Assembly (NCBI GenBank): GCA_034429695.1
Contig: DAOUGC010000196.1
Span: forward strand, 1-13,374
DNA: 13,374 nucleotides
From: DAOUGC01 sp034429695
Lineage (GTDB): Bacteria; Chloroflexota; Anaerolineae; Anaerolineales; Anaerolineaceae
Direction: 5' to 3'
Below the pieces are notes generated by a model. It had not been told where the DNA came from. It made no database searches and saw only the letters and a program-made list of their open reading frames with translations. The position numbers were made by a program, and so were the translations under genes. Shown here piece after piece: positions 5,571 through 13,369 of the stretch (position 1 is its first letter; each line of letters starts with the position of its first letter).

Positions 5571-6284
5571 ATGGAAAACCTGAAATATCGGCGCATTTTG
5601 CTTAAACTGGGCGGTGAAGCCCTCGGACACGACGACGGCGACGGCATCAACCCCGAAGCCGCGCTGCGTATTGCCGGACGCGTCAAGGAAGTGCGCGACC
5701 TGGGCGTCGAAGTGGCCATCGTGATTGGCGCGGGCAACCTGTGGCGCGGACGCGAAGGACTGGACCGCGGCATGGACCGCGCCACCGCTGACTACATGGG
5801 CATGCTCGGCACCGTGATGAATGCACTGGCATTGATGGACGCGCTGGAGAGCATTAACGTGGTTACACGCGTTCAGTCTGCCATCGAAATGCGCTCAGTG
5901 GCTGAACCGTACATCCGCCGCAGAGCCATCCGGCATCTGGAAAAGGGCCGCGTGGTGATTTTTGGTGGTGGCACAGGCAACCCGTACTTCTCCACCGACA
6001 CTGCCGCTGCATTGCGCGCCATGGAGATCGACGCTGAGGTGCTGATCAAAGCCACCAAGGTGGACGGTGTTTACGACAGCGACCCCAAGATCAATGCCAG
6101 CGCGGTGCGCTTCGACAGCCTCACTTATATTGACACGCTCAACCGCCGCCTGGAAGTAATGGACTCAACTGCTGTCACATTGTGCATGGAGAATAAACTG
6201 CCCATCCTGGTGCTCAACCTGTGGGACGAAAGCGCCCTGCGCCGCGCCCTGCTGGGCGAGGCCGTGGGTACACTGGTGAATTGA
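5571..6284 (+). CDS. pyrH: Uridylate (UMP) kinase
   Basis: The enzyme phosphorylates UMP to UDP with ATP in pyrimidine nucleotide synthesis. It belongs to the amino acid kinase fold and is unrelated to eukaryotic UMP/CMP kinases. Visible motifs are ILLKLGGEALG (residues 9-19), IGAGNLWRG (52-60), the DRATADYMGMLGTVMNALAL helix (69-88), and the GGGTGNPYFSTDTAAALRA UMP/ATP loop (132-150). VLIKATKVDGVYDSDP follows at about 156. The length of 237 aa is normal. ATG at 5571 has GGAG at 5562-5565, only 6 bases after the terminator T-run. No separate promoter is obvious, so it may depend on readthrough or on a promoter inside tsf. The frr gene, its usual partner, does not follow. A terminator does. 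Confidence 0.97.
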   Translation: MENLKYRRILLKLGGEALGHDDGDGINPEAALRIAGRVKEVRDLGVEVAIVIGAGNLWRGREGLDRGMDRATADYMGMLGTVMNALALMDALESINVVTRVQSAIEMRSVAEPYIRRRAIRHLEKGRVVIFGGGTGNPYFSTDTAAALRAMEIDAEVLIKATKVDGVYDSDPKINASAVRFDSLTYIDTLNRRLEVMDSTAVTLCMENKLPILVLNLWDESALRRALLGEAVGTLVN

Positions 6285-6310
6285 ACCGGAAATAATGAAT
6301 AATGCAATAG

Positions 6311-6339
6311 AAAAGCTCCCGGGTTAGGGAGCTTTTTTT
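6311..6339 (+). terminator. Intrinsic terminator after pyrH
   Basis: AAAAGCTCCC (6311-6320) pairs with 6327-6336 around a GGGTTA loop, and seven T lie at 6333-6339. On the minus strand the hairpin is followed by four T, so it may also stop transcripts of the convergent glycosyltransferase gene. Confidence 0.9.
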
Positions 6340-6384
6340 ATGTGTAATCCTTGTCTGGCTGCCCAACGCCCCGGCACAGCCCGT

Positions 6385-7113
6385 TTACAGTTGCGGCAGT
6401 TGGGTGAAGGATTGTTCCCGATTGACAAACAGGTTGTATTTCAGGATATAACCAAGCGCGTCCAGCCCATCCTTAAACCCAATCTTCTTGCCTTCCTCAT
6501 AGGTGCGGCCGTAATAAGAAATGGGCACTTCATAGATGCGGCACTTTAATTTGGCAATTTTGGCGGTCACTTCAATTTCAAAGCCAAAACCTTTGGTCTC
6601 GATAATCATATTGCGGATGATCTCACCGCGGAAGGCCTTGTAGCCGGTTTCCACATCGGTGAAGTTTAAATCGGTGAACAGGTTGGATAAAAAGGTCAGG
6701 AACTGGTTTGCCAGGTAATGCCGGAAGTACAGGATGCGCGAAGCCCTGCGCGTCATGAAGCGGGAGCCGTATACAACATCGGCTTTGCCGATCAGGATGG
6801 GGGCGACCACTTCCGGGATGTCCACCGGGTCATATTCGAGATCAGCGTCCTGTACCAGCACAATTTCGCCAGAACTGGCAGCGAACCCGGCGCGCAGGGC
6901 AGCGGTTTTGCCCTGGTTGGAAGGCTGCTGGATCAGCCGGATCTGGGCATGTTCCTGTGAAAGCGATTGTACGATGGGAGCAGTCTGGTCTTTGGAACCA
7001 TCGTCCACAACAATGATTTCAAAGACATCCGGAACTTCCTTTAGAAGGGCATTGATAACCGCTGAGATGGTTTTTTCTTCGTTATAAGCTGGTACTATGA
7101 TTGAAAGTCGCAT
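6385..7113 (-). CDS. GT2 family glycosyltransferase, dolichyl/polyprenyl-phosphate hexose synthase-like
   Basis: The 242-aa protein has the GT-A fold of family 2. The N-terminus is LSIIVPAYNEEKTI (residues 3-16). The nucleotide-binding acidic motif is DDGS (37-40), and the DxD-type metal motif is DAD (89-91). GSRF (116-119) and TDVETGYKAFR (152-162) follow. This order is typical of DPM1-like enzymes, which move a hexose from GDP- or UDP-sugar to a polyprenyl phosphate at the inner face of the membrane. No C-terminal membrane helices are present, so it would act as a soluble or peripheral enzyme. ATG at 7113 has AGGAG (7122-7126), spaced 8 bases. It is a lone gene, divergent from pheST. Its lipid-linked sugar could feed GT-C enzymes such as that at 11765-13369, which is inference. 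Confidence 0.9.
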   Translation of the reverse strand: MRLSIIVPAYNEEKTISAVINALLKEVPDVFEIIVVDDGSKDQTAPIVQSLSQEHAQIRLIQQPSNQGKTAALRAGFAASSGEIVLVQDADLEYDPVDIPEVVAPILIGKADVVYGSRFMTRRASRILYFRHYLANQFLTFLSNLFTDLNFTDVETGYKAFRGEIIRNMIIETKGFGFEIEVTAKIAKLKCRIYEVPISYYGRTYEEGKKIGFKDGLDALGYILKYNLFVNREQSFTQLPQL

Positions 7114-7143
7114 GGGCGTTGCTCCTGTCGCGTTGGTCAGTCT

Positions 7144-7149
7144 ATTTTA
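7144..7149 (-). promoter_or_regulatory. Possible -10 box of the GT2 gene
   Basis: The minus strand carries TAAAAT about 31 bases upstream of the start codon. No good -35 hexamer is seen at the right distance. This is a weak call based on position and one hexamer. Confidence 0.3.
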
Positions 7150-7253
7150 ACCGAGATTTGGGGATTTTCTTGACAGACTGTGGGTGGAGATGAAAGATTC
7201 AGTGCCAGTCACCTCTGACCAGTTTGAAAGACCTGCCTTTAGCAGACTGCCCC

Positions 7254-7282
7254 TTGACCGTCAGGCGGAATTTTGAGATAAT
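7254..7282 (+). promoter_or_regulatory. Promoter of the pheST operon
   Basis: TTGACC (7254-7259) and GATAAT (7277-7282) are 17 bases apart, each matching five of six consensus bases. A TGA extended -10 element precedes the -10 (7274-7276). Transcription should begin near 7289, shortly before T-box stem I. Confidence 0.75.
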
Positions 7283-7288
7283 ACATGC

Positions 7289-7583
7289 AACAACTGCATG
7301 GCTCAATGGCCGTGACGGAGGAAAGTAGGCGGGCGAAAGCCGCCAGGGAAGCCGGGGCATGGACTGAGACCCCGGTCCGGTGGAAACCAGCCGAAGTTCC
7401 CTCCCGAGCCGCCCGGGTGAACGCTCTGTTCGCAGAGATCAGTAGTCTGGGACGCATGCGCAGCGTTAACGGCGCAACCAATCGCCACAAACCGGCCGTT
7501 GGAATAAGTGGGCTGCCGCATGGCAGCCAATCAGGGTGGTACCGCGGATTAAACCCGTCCCTTTATGTTGGGATGGGTTTTTT
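7289..7583 (+). ncRNA. T-box leader sensing tRNA-Phe
   Basis: This is a complete T-box riboswitch. The base of stem I is GGAGG (7317-7321) with CCTCC (7400-7404). The specifier loop has AGTA (7324-7327) opposite GAA (7393-7395), followed by the specifier codon TTC (7397-7399), which is Phe. Further hairpins are a UUCG-capped stem (7424-7428 with 7433-7437) enclosed in 7420-7425/7462-7467 options, a stem of 7468-7473 with 7495-7500, and stem III (7511-7517 with 7522-7528). The conserved T-box is at 7534-7547. Its TGGT pairs with the ACCA end expected of tRNA-Phe, with discriminator A. Uncharged tRNA-Phe should stabilise the antiterminator and allow pheST transcription. This stretch between the two divergent genes holds nothing coding. 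Confidence 0.95.
7551..7583 (+). terminator. T-box regulated terminator
   Basis: ACCCGTCCC (7553-7561) pairs with GGGATGGGT (7570-7578) through nine pairs including one G-T wobble. Flanking A-T pairs extend the stem, and six T follow (7578-7583). The 5' arm contains CGTCCC, which can instead pair with AGGG of the T-box sequence to form the antiterminator. Confidence 0.93.
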
Positions 7584-7636
7584 AATTCCACCGCCAGGGC
7601 CAGGTGGCACGTTGCCATTTTGGAAAAGGAGTCACA

Positions 7637-8680
7637 ATGGACGAACAATTGGATCTACTGGCACAACTGGATGAGATTCAGGAACAGGGCCTGGCTGCAC
7701 TGGAAGCTGCGAAGGACGAGAGCGAGCTGCAGGTCTGGCGCACTGCCCACCTGGGGCGTAGTTCGCCGGTGATGACGGTCTTTACCCGTCTGGGACAGGC
7801 GCCCAAAGAGCTGCGCCCGCAGATCGGGCAGAAAGCCAACCAGGTGAAGACAGCCCTGGAGAGCGCCTACACCGCCCGCGCCGAACAGGCGCGCGAGGAA
7901 ACCCTGCGCCGTTCGCTTGAGCAGGACCGTGTGGATATCAGCCTGCCGGGGCGCAGTTACGCCAGCGGCCGCCTGCACATCATCACCCGCACACTGCGCG
8001 AGATCTACCGCGTGCTGGGCGATCTGGGTTTCCAGATCTACCAGTCGCCAGACGTGGAGACCGACGAGTACAACTTCGAATTGCTTAACATTCCCCAGCA
8101 TCACCCCGCGCGTGACATGTGGGATACCTTCCACACCACCACGCCAGGTGTGTTGTTGCGCACGCATACCTCGCCGGGGCAGATCCGGGCAATGCGCGAG
8201 TACGCTCCTGAACCCATCCGTGTGTTCCTGCCCGGCATGTGCTACCGCTACGAACAGGTCTCGGCGCGCTCTGAGACGCAGTTCAACCAGATCGAACTGC
8301 TGGCGGTGGGGCGCAACATCACTTTTGGTGACCTGAAAGGCACGCTCACTGATTTCGCCCGGCGCATGTTTGGCGACAACGTTCGCACCCGCCTGCGTCC
8401 ATCATACTTCCCCTTCACCGAGCCGTCCGGCGAGATGGACGTGGAGTGTTTTGTGTGCGGCGGCAAGGGCTGCCAGATCTGCAAATACTCCGGCTGGCTG
8501 GAGATCCTCGGCTGCGGCATGGTGCACCCGCGCGTGTTGCAGAACGGCGGTTACGACCCGCGCGAGTTCAGTGGTTTCGCCGCAGGCATGGGGCCCGAGC
8601 GCGTGGCAATCCTGCGCCACAAGCTGGAAGACATCCGCAATTTCTGGGCAAACGATGTGCGTTTCCTGGATCAGTTCTAG
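7637..8680 (+). CDS. pheS: Phenylalanyl-tRNA synthetase alpha subunit
   Basis: PheS is the catalytic subunit of the alpha2-beta2 enzyme that charges tRNA-Phe. The 347-aa protein has an N-terminal coiled-coil arm (about 1-95) that contacts the tRNA. The class II core follows: RTHTSPGQIR (175-184), motif 2 around MCYRYEQVSARSETQFNQIE (201-220), and motif 3 in GFAAGMGPERVAIL near 315. Cysteines 271, 274, 279 and 282 form a possible zinc-binding knuckle before GWLEILGCGMVHP. Many PheS proteins show this. SARSE replaces the DATH of the E. coli type, and FAAG replaces FAFG. ATG at 7637 was chosen over the upstream GTG (7604) because AAAGGAG sits at 7625-7631, five bases away. The gene is controlled by the T-box upstream. 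Confidence 0.98.
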   Translation: MDEQLDLLAQLDEIQEQGLAALEAAKDESELQVWRTAHLGRSSPVMTVFTRLGQAPKELRPQIGQKANQVKTALESAYTARAEQAREETLRRSLEQDRVDISLPGRSYASGRLHIITRTLREIYRVLGDLGFQIYQSPDVETDEYNFELLNIPQHHPARDMWDTFHTTTPGVLLRTHTSPGQIRAMREYAPEPIRVFLPGMCYRYEQVSARSETQFNQIELLAVGRNITFGDLKGTLTDFARRMFGDNVRTRLRPSYFPFTEPSGEMDVECFVCGGKGCQICKYSGWLEILGCGMVHPRVLQNGGYDPREFSGFAAGMGPERVAILRHKLEDIRNFWANDVRFLDQF

Positions 8681-8698
8681 GGAGAAAACGAGGCGAGC

Positions 8699-11236
8699 AT
8701 GAACATACCCCTCTCATGGTTGAAAGAATACGTTGATATTGACCTGCCCCTGCCCGACCTGGCGCATCTGCTGACCATGATCGGGCTGGAGGTGGACGCT
8801 GTGCACGTGATCGGCCTGCCGCTGCCCAATCAGGAACGCCACGAGTTCAAGTTCGAAGGTTTGGCGTGGGACCCCCAGACCATCGTTGTCGCGCAGATCG
8901 ACGAGGTGATGCCGCACCCCAACGCCGACCGCCTGGTACTGTGCCGCCTGAATGATGGACAGGTGGATCATGTGGTGCTCACCGGCGCGCCCAATCTGTA
9001 CCCGTACAAGGGCACCGGTCCGTTGCCCGCGCCGATCAAGGTGGCGTATGCAAAAGAAGGCGCCACCCTGTACGACGGACACCAGCCCGGGCAGGTGCTG
9101 ACCACGCTTAAGCGCACCAAGATCCGCGGCGTGGAATCCTACTCGATGGTGTGTTCCGAGAAGGAACTGGGTATTTCAGAAGAGCACGAAGGCGTGATCT
9201 TCCTCGACCCTGACGCCCCCACCGGAATGTCGCTGGTGGATTACATGGGCGATGCAGTGTTTGAGATCTCGATCCTGCCCAACATGATCCGCAACGCATC
9301 GGTGCTGGGCGTGGCGCGCGAGCTGGCGGCTGCCACCGGCAAACCGCTGCGCAAACCGCGCCGCCATGCGCCGGTCAGTACTGCTGCAAAGGTGGACGGC
9401 AAGGTCAGCATCCAGATCACAAAGCCGGAGCTTAACCCACGCTTTGTATTGGGTATGGTCACCGGTGTGCAGGCGCAGCCCAGCCCTTACTGGGTGCAGC
9501 GCCGCCTGCGCCTGGCGGGTATGCGCCCGATCAATAGCATTGTGGACGCCACCAACTATGTGATGCTGGAGGTGGGCCAGCCGCTGCACGCATTTGATTA
9601 TGACCTGCTGCTCAAGCGCAGCGGCGGCAAGGCGCCGACCATCATCACCCGCACCGCTGCACCTGGCGAAACCCTCACCACGCTGGACAAGGTGGAGCGC
9701 AAGCTGGATGACTTCACCGTGCTGGTGGCCGACACCGCCGGTTCGCTCTCGATCGCCGGTGTGATGGGCGGTTTGGAGAGTGAAGTGGTTCCAGAGACCA
9801 CCACCGTCCTGCTGGAGGGTGCAAGCTGGAATTTCATCAATATTCGCCGCACGGTCAGCGCGCAGCGCCTCAATTCAGAGGCTGGCTACCGTTTCTCGCG
9901 TGGCGTTCACCCCGAGCTGGCCCCCTACGCTGTTGACCTGTGCCTGGGCCGCATCGCCGAGTGGAGCGGCGGCGAGATCGCTGCCGGTCTGGTGGACGAA
10001 TACCCCCTGCCGCAGGTTGACCCTGTGGTCACCGTGACCGTGCAGGATGTGCGCCGCGCGCTTGGCATTGACCTGAGCGCACAGCACATCGCCGAGTTGC
10101 TCACCCGCCTGGAGTTCACCTGCACGGTTGAAGGCGACGCCGTGCGCGCTGCCACCCCGCCGCACCGCATGGATATCGGCGAGGGGTTGATCGGCGTGGC
10201 TGACCTGGTGGAGGAGATCGCGCGTATGTACGGTTACAACAATATTCCGTCCACGCGCCTGAGCGACCCCCTGCCCCCGCCGCACAGCCAGCCCATGTTC
10301 ACCCGTGAGGAGCATCTTCGTGACATTCTCACCAACCTGGGCTTGCAGGAGACCGCCACATACCGCACTACCAGCCCTGAGCGTGAAGCCCGCGCCGTGC
10401 CGCTGGATGTACCCGTTGATCAGATGCCTTACGTACGCCTGGCAAACCCAATTTCGCCTGAGCGTTCAGTGATGCGCCGCAGCCTGCTGACCAGCCTGCT
10501 TGAAGTGCTGGAACGCAACATTCGCCTGTCTGACCGGCTGGCGTTCTTCGAGATCGGTCCGGTGTTCCTGCCGCGTCCTGATGATGTACTACCGGCCGAG
10601 CCCCGCCGGGTTGTGATCGTGCTGAGCGGAAAACGCCAGCCGACCAACTGGGACCGGCCCGTGGAGGAGGTCTTCGACTTCTTCGACCTGAAGGGACTGC
10701 TGGAACAGGCGTTGGATGAACTGCATGTGACCAATATCAGCTATGCGCGCGGGGAGCATCCCAGTTTCCACCCTGGCAAATGCGCGCAACTGGTGGTTGA
10801 CGGGCGTCCGGCCGGTGTGTTTGGCGAGTTGCACCCGCAGGTGCATGACAAATTTGACTTCGGAGCCAACCCTGTGCAGGCTGCCGAGCTGGACCTGGAT
10901 GCCATTCTGGTCGCTGCGCCGGTGATTTACACGGCGGCCTCTGTGCCGGCTTTCCCACCGGTGCTGGAGGATCTGGCGGTTGTGGTTGAAGAAGCCACCC
11001 CCGCCGGTAATGTTGCCAACGTCATCCGTCAGGCGGGCGGCAAGCTGGTGACCGATGTGCGCCTGTTCGACATCTTCCGTGGATCGCAGGTGGGCGCGGG
11101 AAACAAGAGCATGGCTTACAGCATCACCTACCAGGCGGTTGACCGCACGCTGACCGATAGCGAGGTTACCCAGGTGCGCAACCGCATCATCCGCGCGTTG
11201 GAACGTGAAGTGAGCGGCAAGGTACGCAGCGCCTGA
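8699..11236 (+). CDS. pheT: Phenylalanyl-tRNA synthetase beta subunit
   Basis: This 845-aa subunit carries the editing and tRNA-binding parts of the enzyme. Domains in order are: an N-terminal segment PLSWLKEYVDI; an EMAPII-like tRNA-binding domain (about 40-205) with HPNADRL at 73-79; the B3/B4 editing domain (about 245-430) with GMRPINSIVDATNYVMLEVG and QPLHAFDYD; B5 (about 440-515); the catalytic-like core with NPISPERSVMRRSLL; and a C-terminal FDX-ACB anticodon-binding domain (about 750-843). The length is slightly above the E. coli protein (795), partly from insertions in the tRNA-binding domain. ATG at 8699 has GAGG at 8690-8693, 18 bases after the pheS stop. It is cotranscribed with pheS. 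Confidence 0.98.
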   Translation: MNIPLSWLKEYVDIDLPLPDLAHLLTMIGLEVDAVHVIGLPLPNQERHEFKFEGLAWDPQTIVVAQIDEVMPHPNADRLVLCRLNDGQVDHVVLTGAPNLYPYKGTGPLPAPIKVAYAKEGATLYDGHQPGQVLTTLKRTKIRGVESYSMVCSEKELGISEEHEGVIFLDPDAPTGMSLVDYMGDAVFEISILPNMIRNASVLGVARELAAATGKPLRKPRRHAPVSTAAKVDGKVSIQITKPELNPRFVLGMVTGVQAQPSPYWVQRRLRLAGMRPINSIVDATNYVMLEVGQPLHAFDYDLLLKRSGGKAPTIITRTAAPGETLTTLDKVERKLDDFTVLVADTAGSLSIAGVMGGLESEVVPETTTVLLEGASWNFINIRRTVSAQRLNSEAGYRFSRGVHPELAPYAVDLCLGRIAEWSGGEIAAGLVDEYPLPQVDPVVTVTVQDVRRALGIDLSAQHIAELLTRLEFTCTVEGDAVRAATPPHRMDIGEGLIGVADLVEEIARMYGYNNIPSTRLSDPLPPPHSQPMFTREEHLRDILTNLGLQETATYRTTSPEREARAVPLDVPVDQMPYVRLANPISPERSVMRRSLLTSLLEVLERNIRLSDRLAFFEIGPVFLPRPDDVLPAEPRRVVIVLSGKRQPTNWDRPVEEVFDFFDLKGLLEQALDELHVTNISYARGEHPSFHPGKCAQLVVDGRPAGVFGELHPQVHDKFDFGANPVQAAELDLDAILVAAPVIYTAASVPAFPPVLEDLAVVVEEATPAGNVANVIRQAGGKLVTDVRLFDIFRGSQVGAGNKSMAYSITYQAVDRTLTDSEVTQVRNRIIRALEREVSGKVRSA

Positions 11237-11245
11237 TGGCTCAGC

Positions 11246-11695
11246 ATGACTGAACCCGCTCTGACCGTTCGCGATCTGCAACCCGGGGATTGCCCCGCTG
11301 TGCGCCGGTTGATACTGACCGGGTTGGAGGAACACTGGGGTTGGTTGGACGAAAGCCTCAACCCCGACCTGCACGACCTGCTGGCCAGCTACAGCAATGA
11401 GACCTTTTTGACCGCCTGGCTGGGTGATCGGCTGGTGGGCGCAGGCGCGCTGGTGAAGGAAGTCGAAGGGGTGGGACGCATCGTGCGCATGTCAGTGGAC
11501 AAGGACGCGCGGCGGGCTGGTATTGGCCGGGCGCTGCTCAACGAACTGCGCTGCAGAGCCGTAGCACGCGGCTTTACCCGCCTGGTGCTGGAGACCACTG
11601 ACACATGGCAGGATGCCCGCGGCTTTTACGAAAAGCACGGCTTCCGGTTGCTGGAATGCAGGGATGGCGACGCGCATTACGCGCTGGATCTATAA
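11246..11695 (+). CDS. GNAT family N-acetyltransferase
   Basis: This 149-aa protein has a GNAT fold. The acetyl-CoA pyrophosphate-binding motif A is RRAGIGRALL (residues 89-98), preceded by the beta4 strand GRIVRMSVDKDA. The end motif DARGFYEKHGFRLLE is typical of motif B. The substrate is unknown, since GNAT enzymes acetylate amino groups of many small molecules, protein N-termini or tRNA-related compounds. It starts 9 bases after the pheT stop without a clear Shine-Dalgarno, so translation is probably coupled to pheT and the gene falls under T-box control. A very strong terminator begins 5 bases after its stop. Whether the location reflects function or simple operon drift cannot be told here. 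Confidence 0.9.
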   Translation: MTEPALTVRDLQPGDCPAVRRLILTGLEEHWGWLDESLNPDLHDLLASYSNETFLTAWLGDRLVGAGALVKEVEGVGRIVRMSVDKDARRAGIGRALLNELRCRAVARGFTRLVLETTDTWQDARGFYEKHGFRLLECRDGDAHYALDL

Positions 11696-11700
11696 TCAAA

Positions 11701-11737
11701 CCCCGCCCGCACAAACTTTGTGCGGGCGGGGTCTTTT
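11701..11737. terminator. Strong bidirectional terminator between convergent genes
   Basis: A perfect inverted repeat pairs 11701-11712 with 11720-11731. Three further A-T pairs can close down to a tiny loop. On the plus strand TCTTTT follows; on the minus strand TTTGATTAT follows. It sits between the GNAT gene and the convergent membrane glycosyltransferase gene and can serve both, although the T-tracts are short. Confidence 0.85.
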
Positions 11738-11764
11738 AACTCACTTGTAGGGTTTGTTCCTGAA

Positions 11765-13369
11765 CTATTCTCCGCGTAAAAACGCCATGCCAAAACCATC
11801 CTCATACACCAGGGTATAACCGGGCAAGCCGTTATCCTTTGCCAGCAGGTAAAACGCCTGCACCTCAGCCATGCGCGCCGGGTCAATGGCATTTTCAAGC
11901 GCCTGTACGGTGGAATACTCTTCCAGGCTGGACTTGTCCAGCAGGATCATGCTGGGTTGCAGTTCGCGGATGTAGCTGAGGGTGGGTAGATCCCAGTTCA
12001 TCTCAATCGTCCAGCCGTTGATGGGCGGCAGATACACCTGCCGGTCACGGTAAACCACCACGTTACGGTTGGGCAAATCGGGCAGCACCCGTTCCTGCAG
12101 TCCGCGGTAAAACTGGATGCTGGCAGAATTGTCTTCGCGGTTCATGTGCTGCATGTAGATGTTCATATCGTTCACCACATACAGGCTCATCTGTACGCTG
12201 ATGATCACGATCCCAAGCGCAGCCCCAATCCGTCGCATCCAGGTTTGCAGCCGGGTGAGTTTATCGAGGGTGAAAGGTGGGAACAGGTTGACCAGGCTGC
12301 TGAACATGGGCAGCATGACCGGTAAAAAGTAATGTGTGCGGCGGGTGGCGAAGATGCTGATCACCACCACCAGCGGGATCATCCATGCCAGGATCAACAC
12401 ATTCAACCGGCGTGTTTCCGGGCGGGCAATGCCAAGCGCCAGTGAGATGGCTGAAAGCGCCACAAAGAACCACTCGCCGTAATGGATGCGGAAATCGTCC
12501 GGATAATTCCCCCAGGCAAAATACGGGTTGGTGGATGTGGTGAGAATGCCCTGTGAGGTTTGCCCGAACTGGCGGATCTGCACCTGAATGATCTCGGCGC
12601 GTTCCTGCGGCAGGAACAGCAGGGGATTGGATATCAGCACAGCCAGTGCCATGACGATCACAAACCCCAACCCCAGCAGGATTGCCCTGCCCCAGCGCAG
12701 GCGCTTAATGATCAACCCCCACGCCAGATAAACGGGGATGGCAAGGACAAAGAACAAGCCCAGGTGCTTGGTTCCGGTTGCCAGCCCACACGCCACCGCC
12801 GCCAGGAAGAAGTTGCGCCCGTAATGGTGGTCATCACGGTTAAGGAAGAACAGCGTCAGCACAATGAACAGGAACGTCAGGCTGTCGGGATGCCACCACA
12901 GGTTGTTAACCACCACAACCGGCGCGGCCAGCAGCAGGATAAACAGTCCAAGCGCACGCCACCACGACTGGAAACGCGTCTGCATAAATACCAGCAACAT
13001 CACTGCTGCGATCATTGGCAGTACGTTGATAACCTGACGCAGCACCACCATGATTGCCTGGGTATTGGCGGTCCAGTCTGCACCGAGCGCCAGTTTTAAC
13101 GGCAGCAGCGCCAGCGCCGAGAAAAAGTAAAACGGGTAGCCGTAGAAATAATGCAGATAAACCGCAAAATTGCGGATGGTCTGGTAGGGGGTGTCGCCGG
13201 GCGTCAGCATGCGGATCACGTGCGGATACTGGGCGAACTCGTCCACCTCAAACACGGCAAGCATGTTGGCGTCCTTTGCGCCGGTGAGGTTGGGAAAGGA
13301 AAAAAGCAGGAAGTATGTGACGCCCAGCAGCAGCAAGGCGAAGAAAATATTCTTTTGCCGGTCAGACAT
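11765..13369 (-). CDS. GT-C-type integral membrane glycosyltransferase (GT39/PMT-like)
   Basis: The 534-aa protein has a first membrane helix (about 8-25), then a short outer loop with the acidic pair D43-E44 in FEVDEFAQYP. About ten further hydrophobic helices run to residue 405, and a soluble C-terminal domain of about 125 residues follows. An acidic pair in the first loop of a polytopic protein is the hallmark of GT-C enzymes, which transfer sugars from polyprenyl-phosphate donors on the outer face. Family assignment within GT-C (GT39, ArnT/PMT-like) is inferred from layout. The acceptor is unknown. ATG at 13369 is only 5 bases from the window edge, so the Shine-Dalgarno cannot be seen and a longer start is possible. 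The terminator at 11701-11737 follows. It may use lipid-linked sugar made by enzymes such as that at 6385-7113. Confidence 0.78.
   Translation of the reverse strand: MSDRQKNIFFALLLLGVTYFLLFSFPNLTGAKDANMLAVFEVDEFAQYPHVIRMLTPGDTPYQTIRNFAVYLHYFYGYPFYFFSALALLPLKLALGADWTANTQAIMVVLRQVINVLPMIAAVMLLVFMQTRFQSWWRALGLFILLLAAPVVVVNNLWWHPDSLTFLFIVLTLFFLNRDDHHYGRNFFLAAVACGLATGTKHLGLFFVLAIPVYLAWGLIIKRLRWGRAILLGLGFVIVMALAVLISNPLLFLPQERAEIIQVQIRQFGQTSQGILTTSTNPYFAWGNYPDDFRIHYGEWFFVALSAISLALGIARPETRRLNVLILAWMIPLVVVISIFATRRTHYFLPVMLPMFSSLVNLFPPFTLDKLTRLQTWMRRIGAALGIVIISVQMSLYVVNDMNIYMQHMNREDNSASIQFYRGLQERVLPDLPNRNVVVYRDRQVYLPPINGWTIEMNWDLPTLSYIRELQPSMILLDKSSLEEYSTVQALENAIDPARMAEVQAFYLLAKDNGLPGYTLVYEDGFGMAFLRGE

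Noticed and set aside
7170..7199. Perfect TTGACA upstream of pheST as a second promoter
   Set aside because: The best -10 candidate at 16-18 bases spacing matches only three of six positions, while a much better promoter lies at 7254-7282.
7588..7617. Small hairpins between the T-box terminator and the pheS Shine-Dalgarno
   Set aside because: CCACC/GGTGG and TGGCA/TGCCA pairings are short and mutually exclusive. Nothing supports a function beyond chance.
7285..7674. Plus-strand open frame across the pheST leader
   Set aside because: The region is fully explained as a T-box RNA, and the frame runs through the terminator and into pheS out of frame.
10589..11374. Minus-strand open frame (261 codons) opposite pheT and the GNAT gene
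   Set aside because: Antisense to clear coding sequence, crosses the gene boundary, and its His/Gln/Val-rich product shows no motif.
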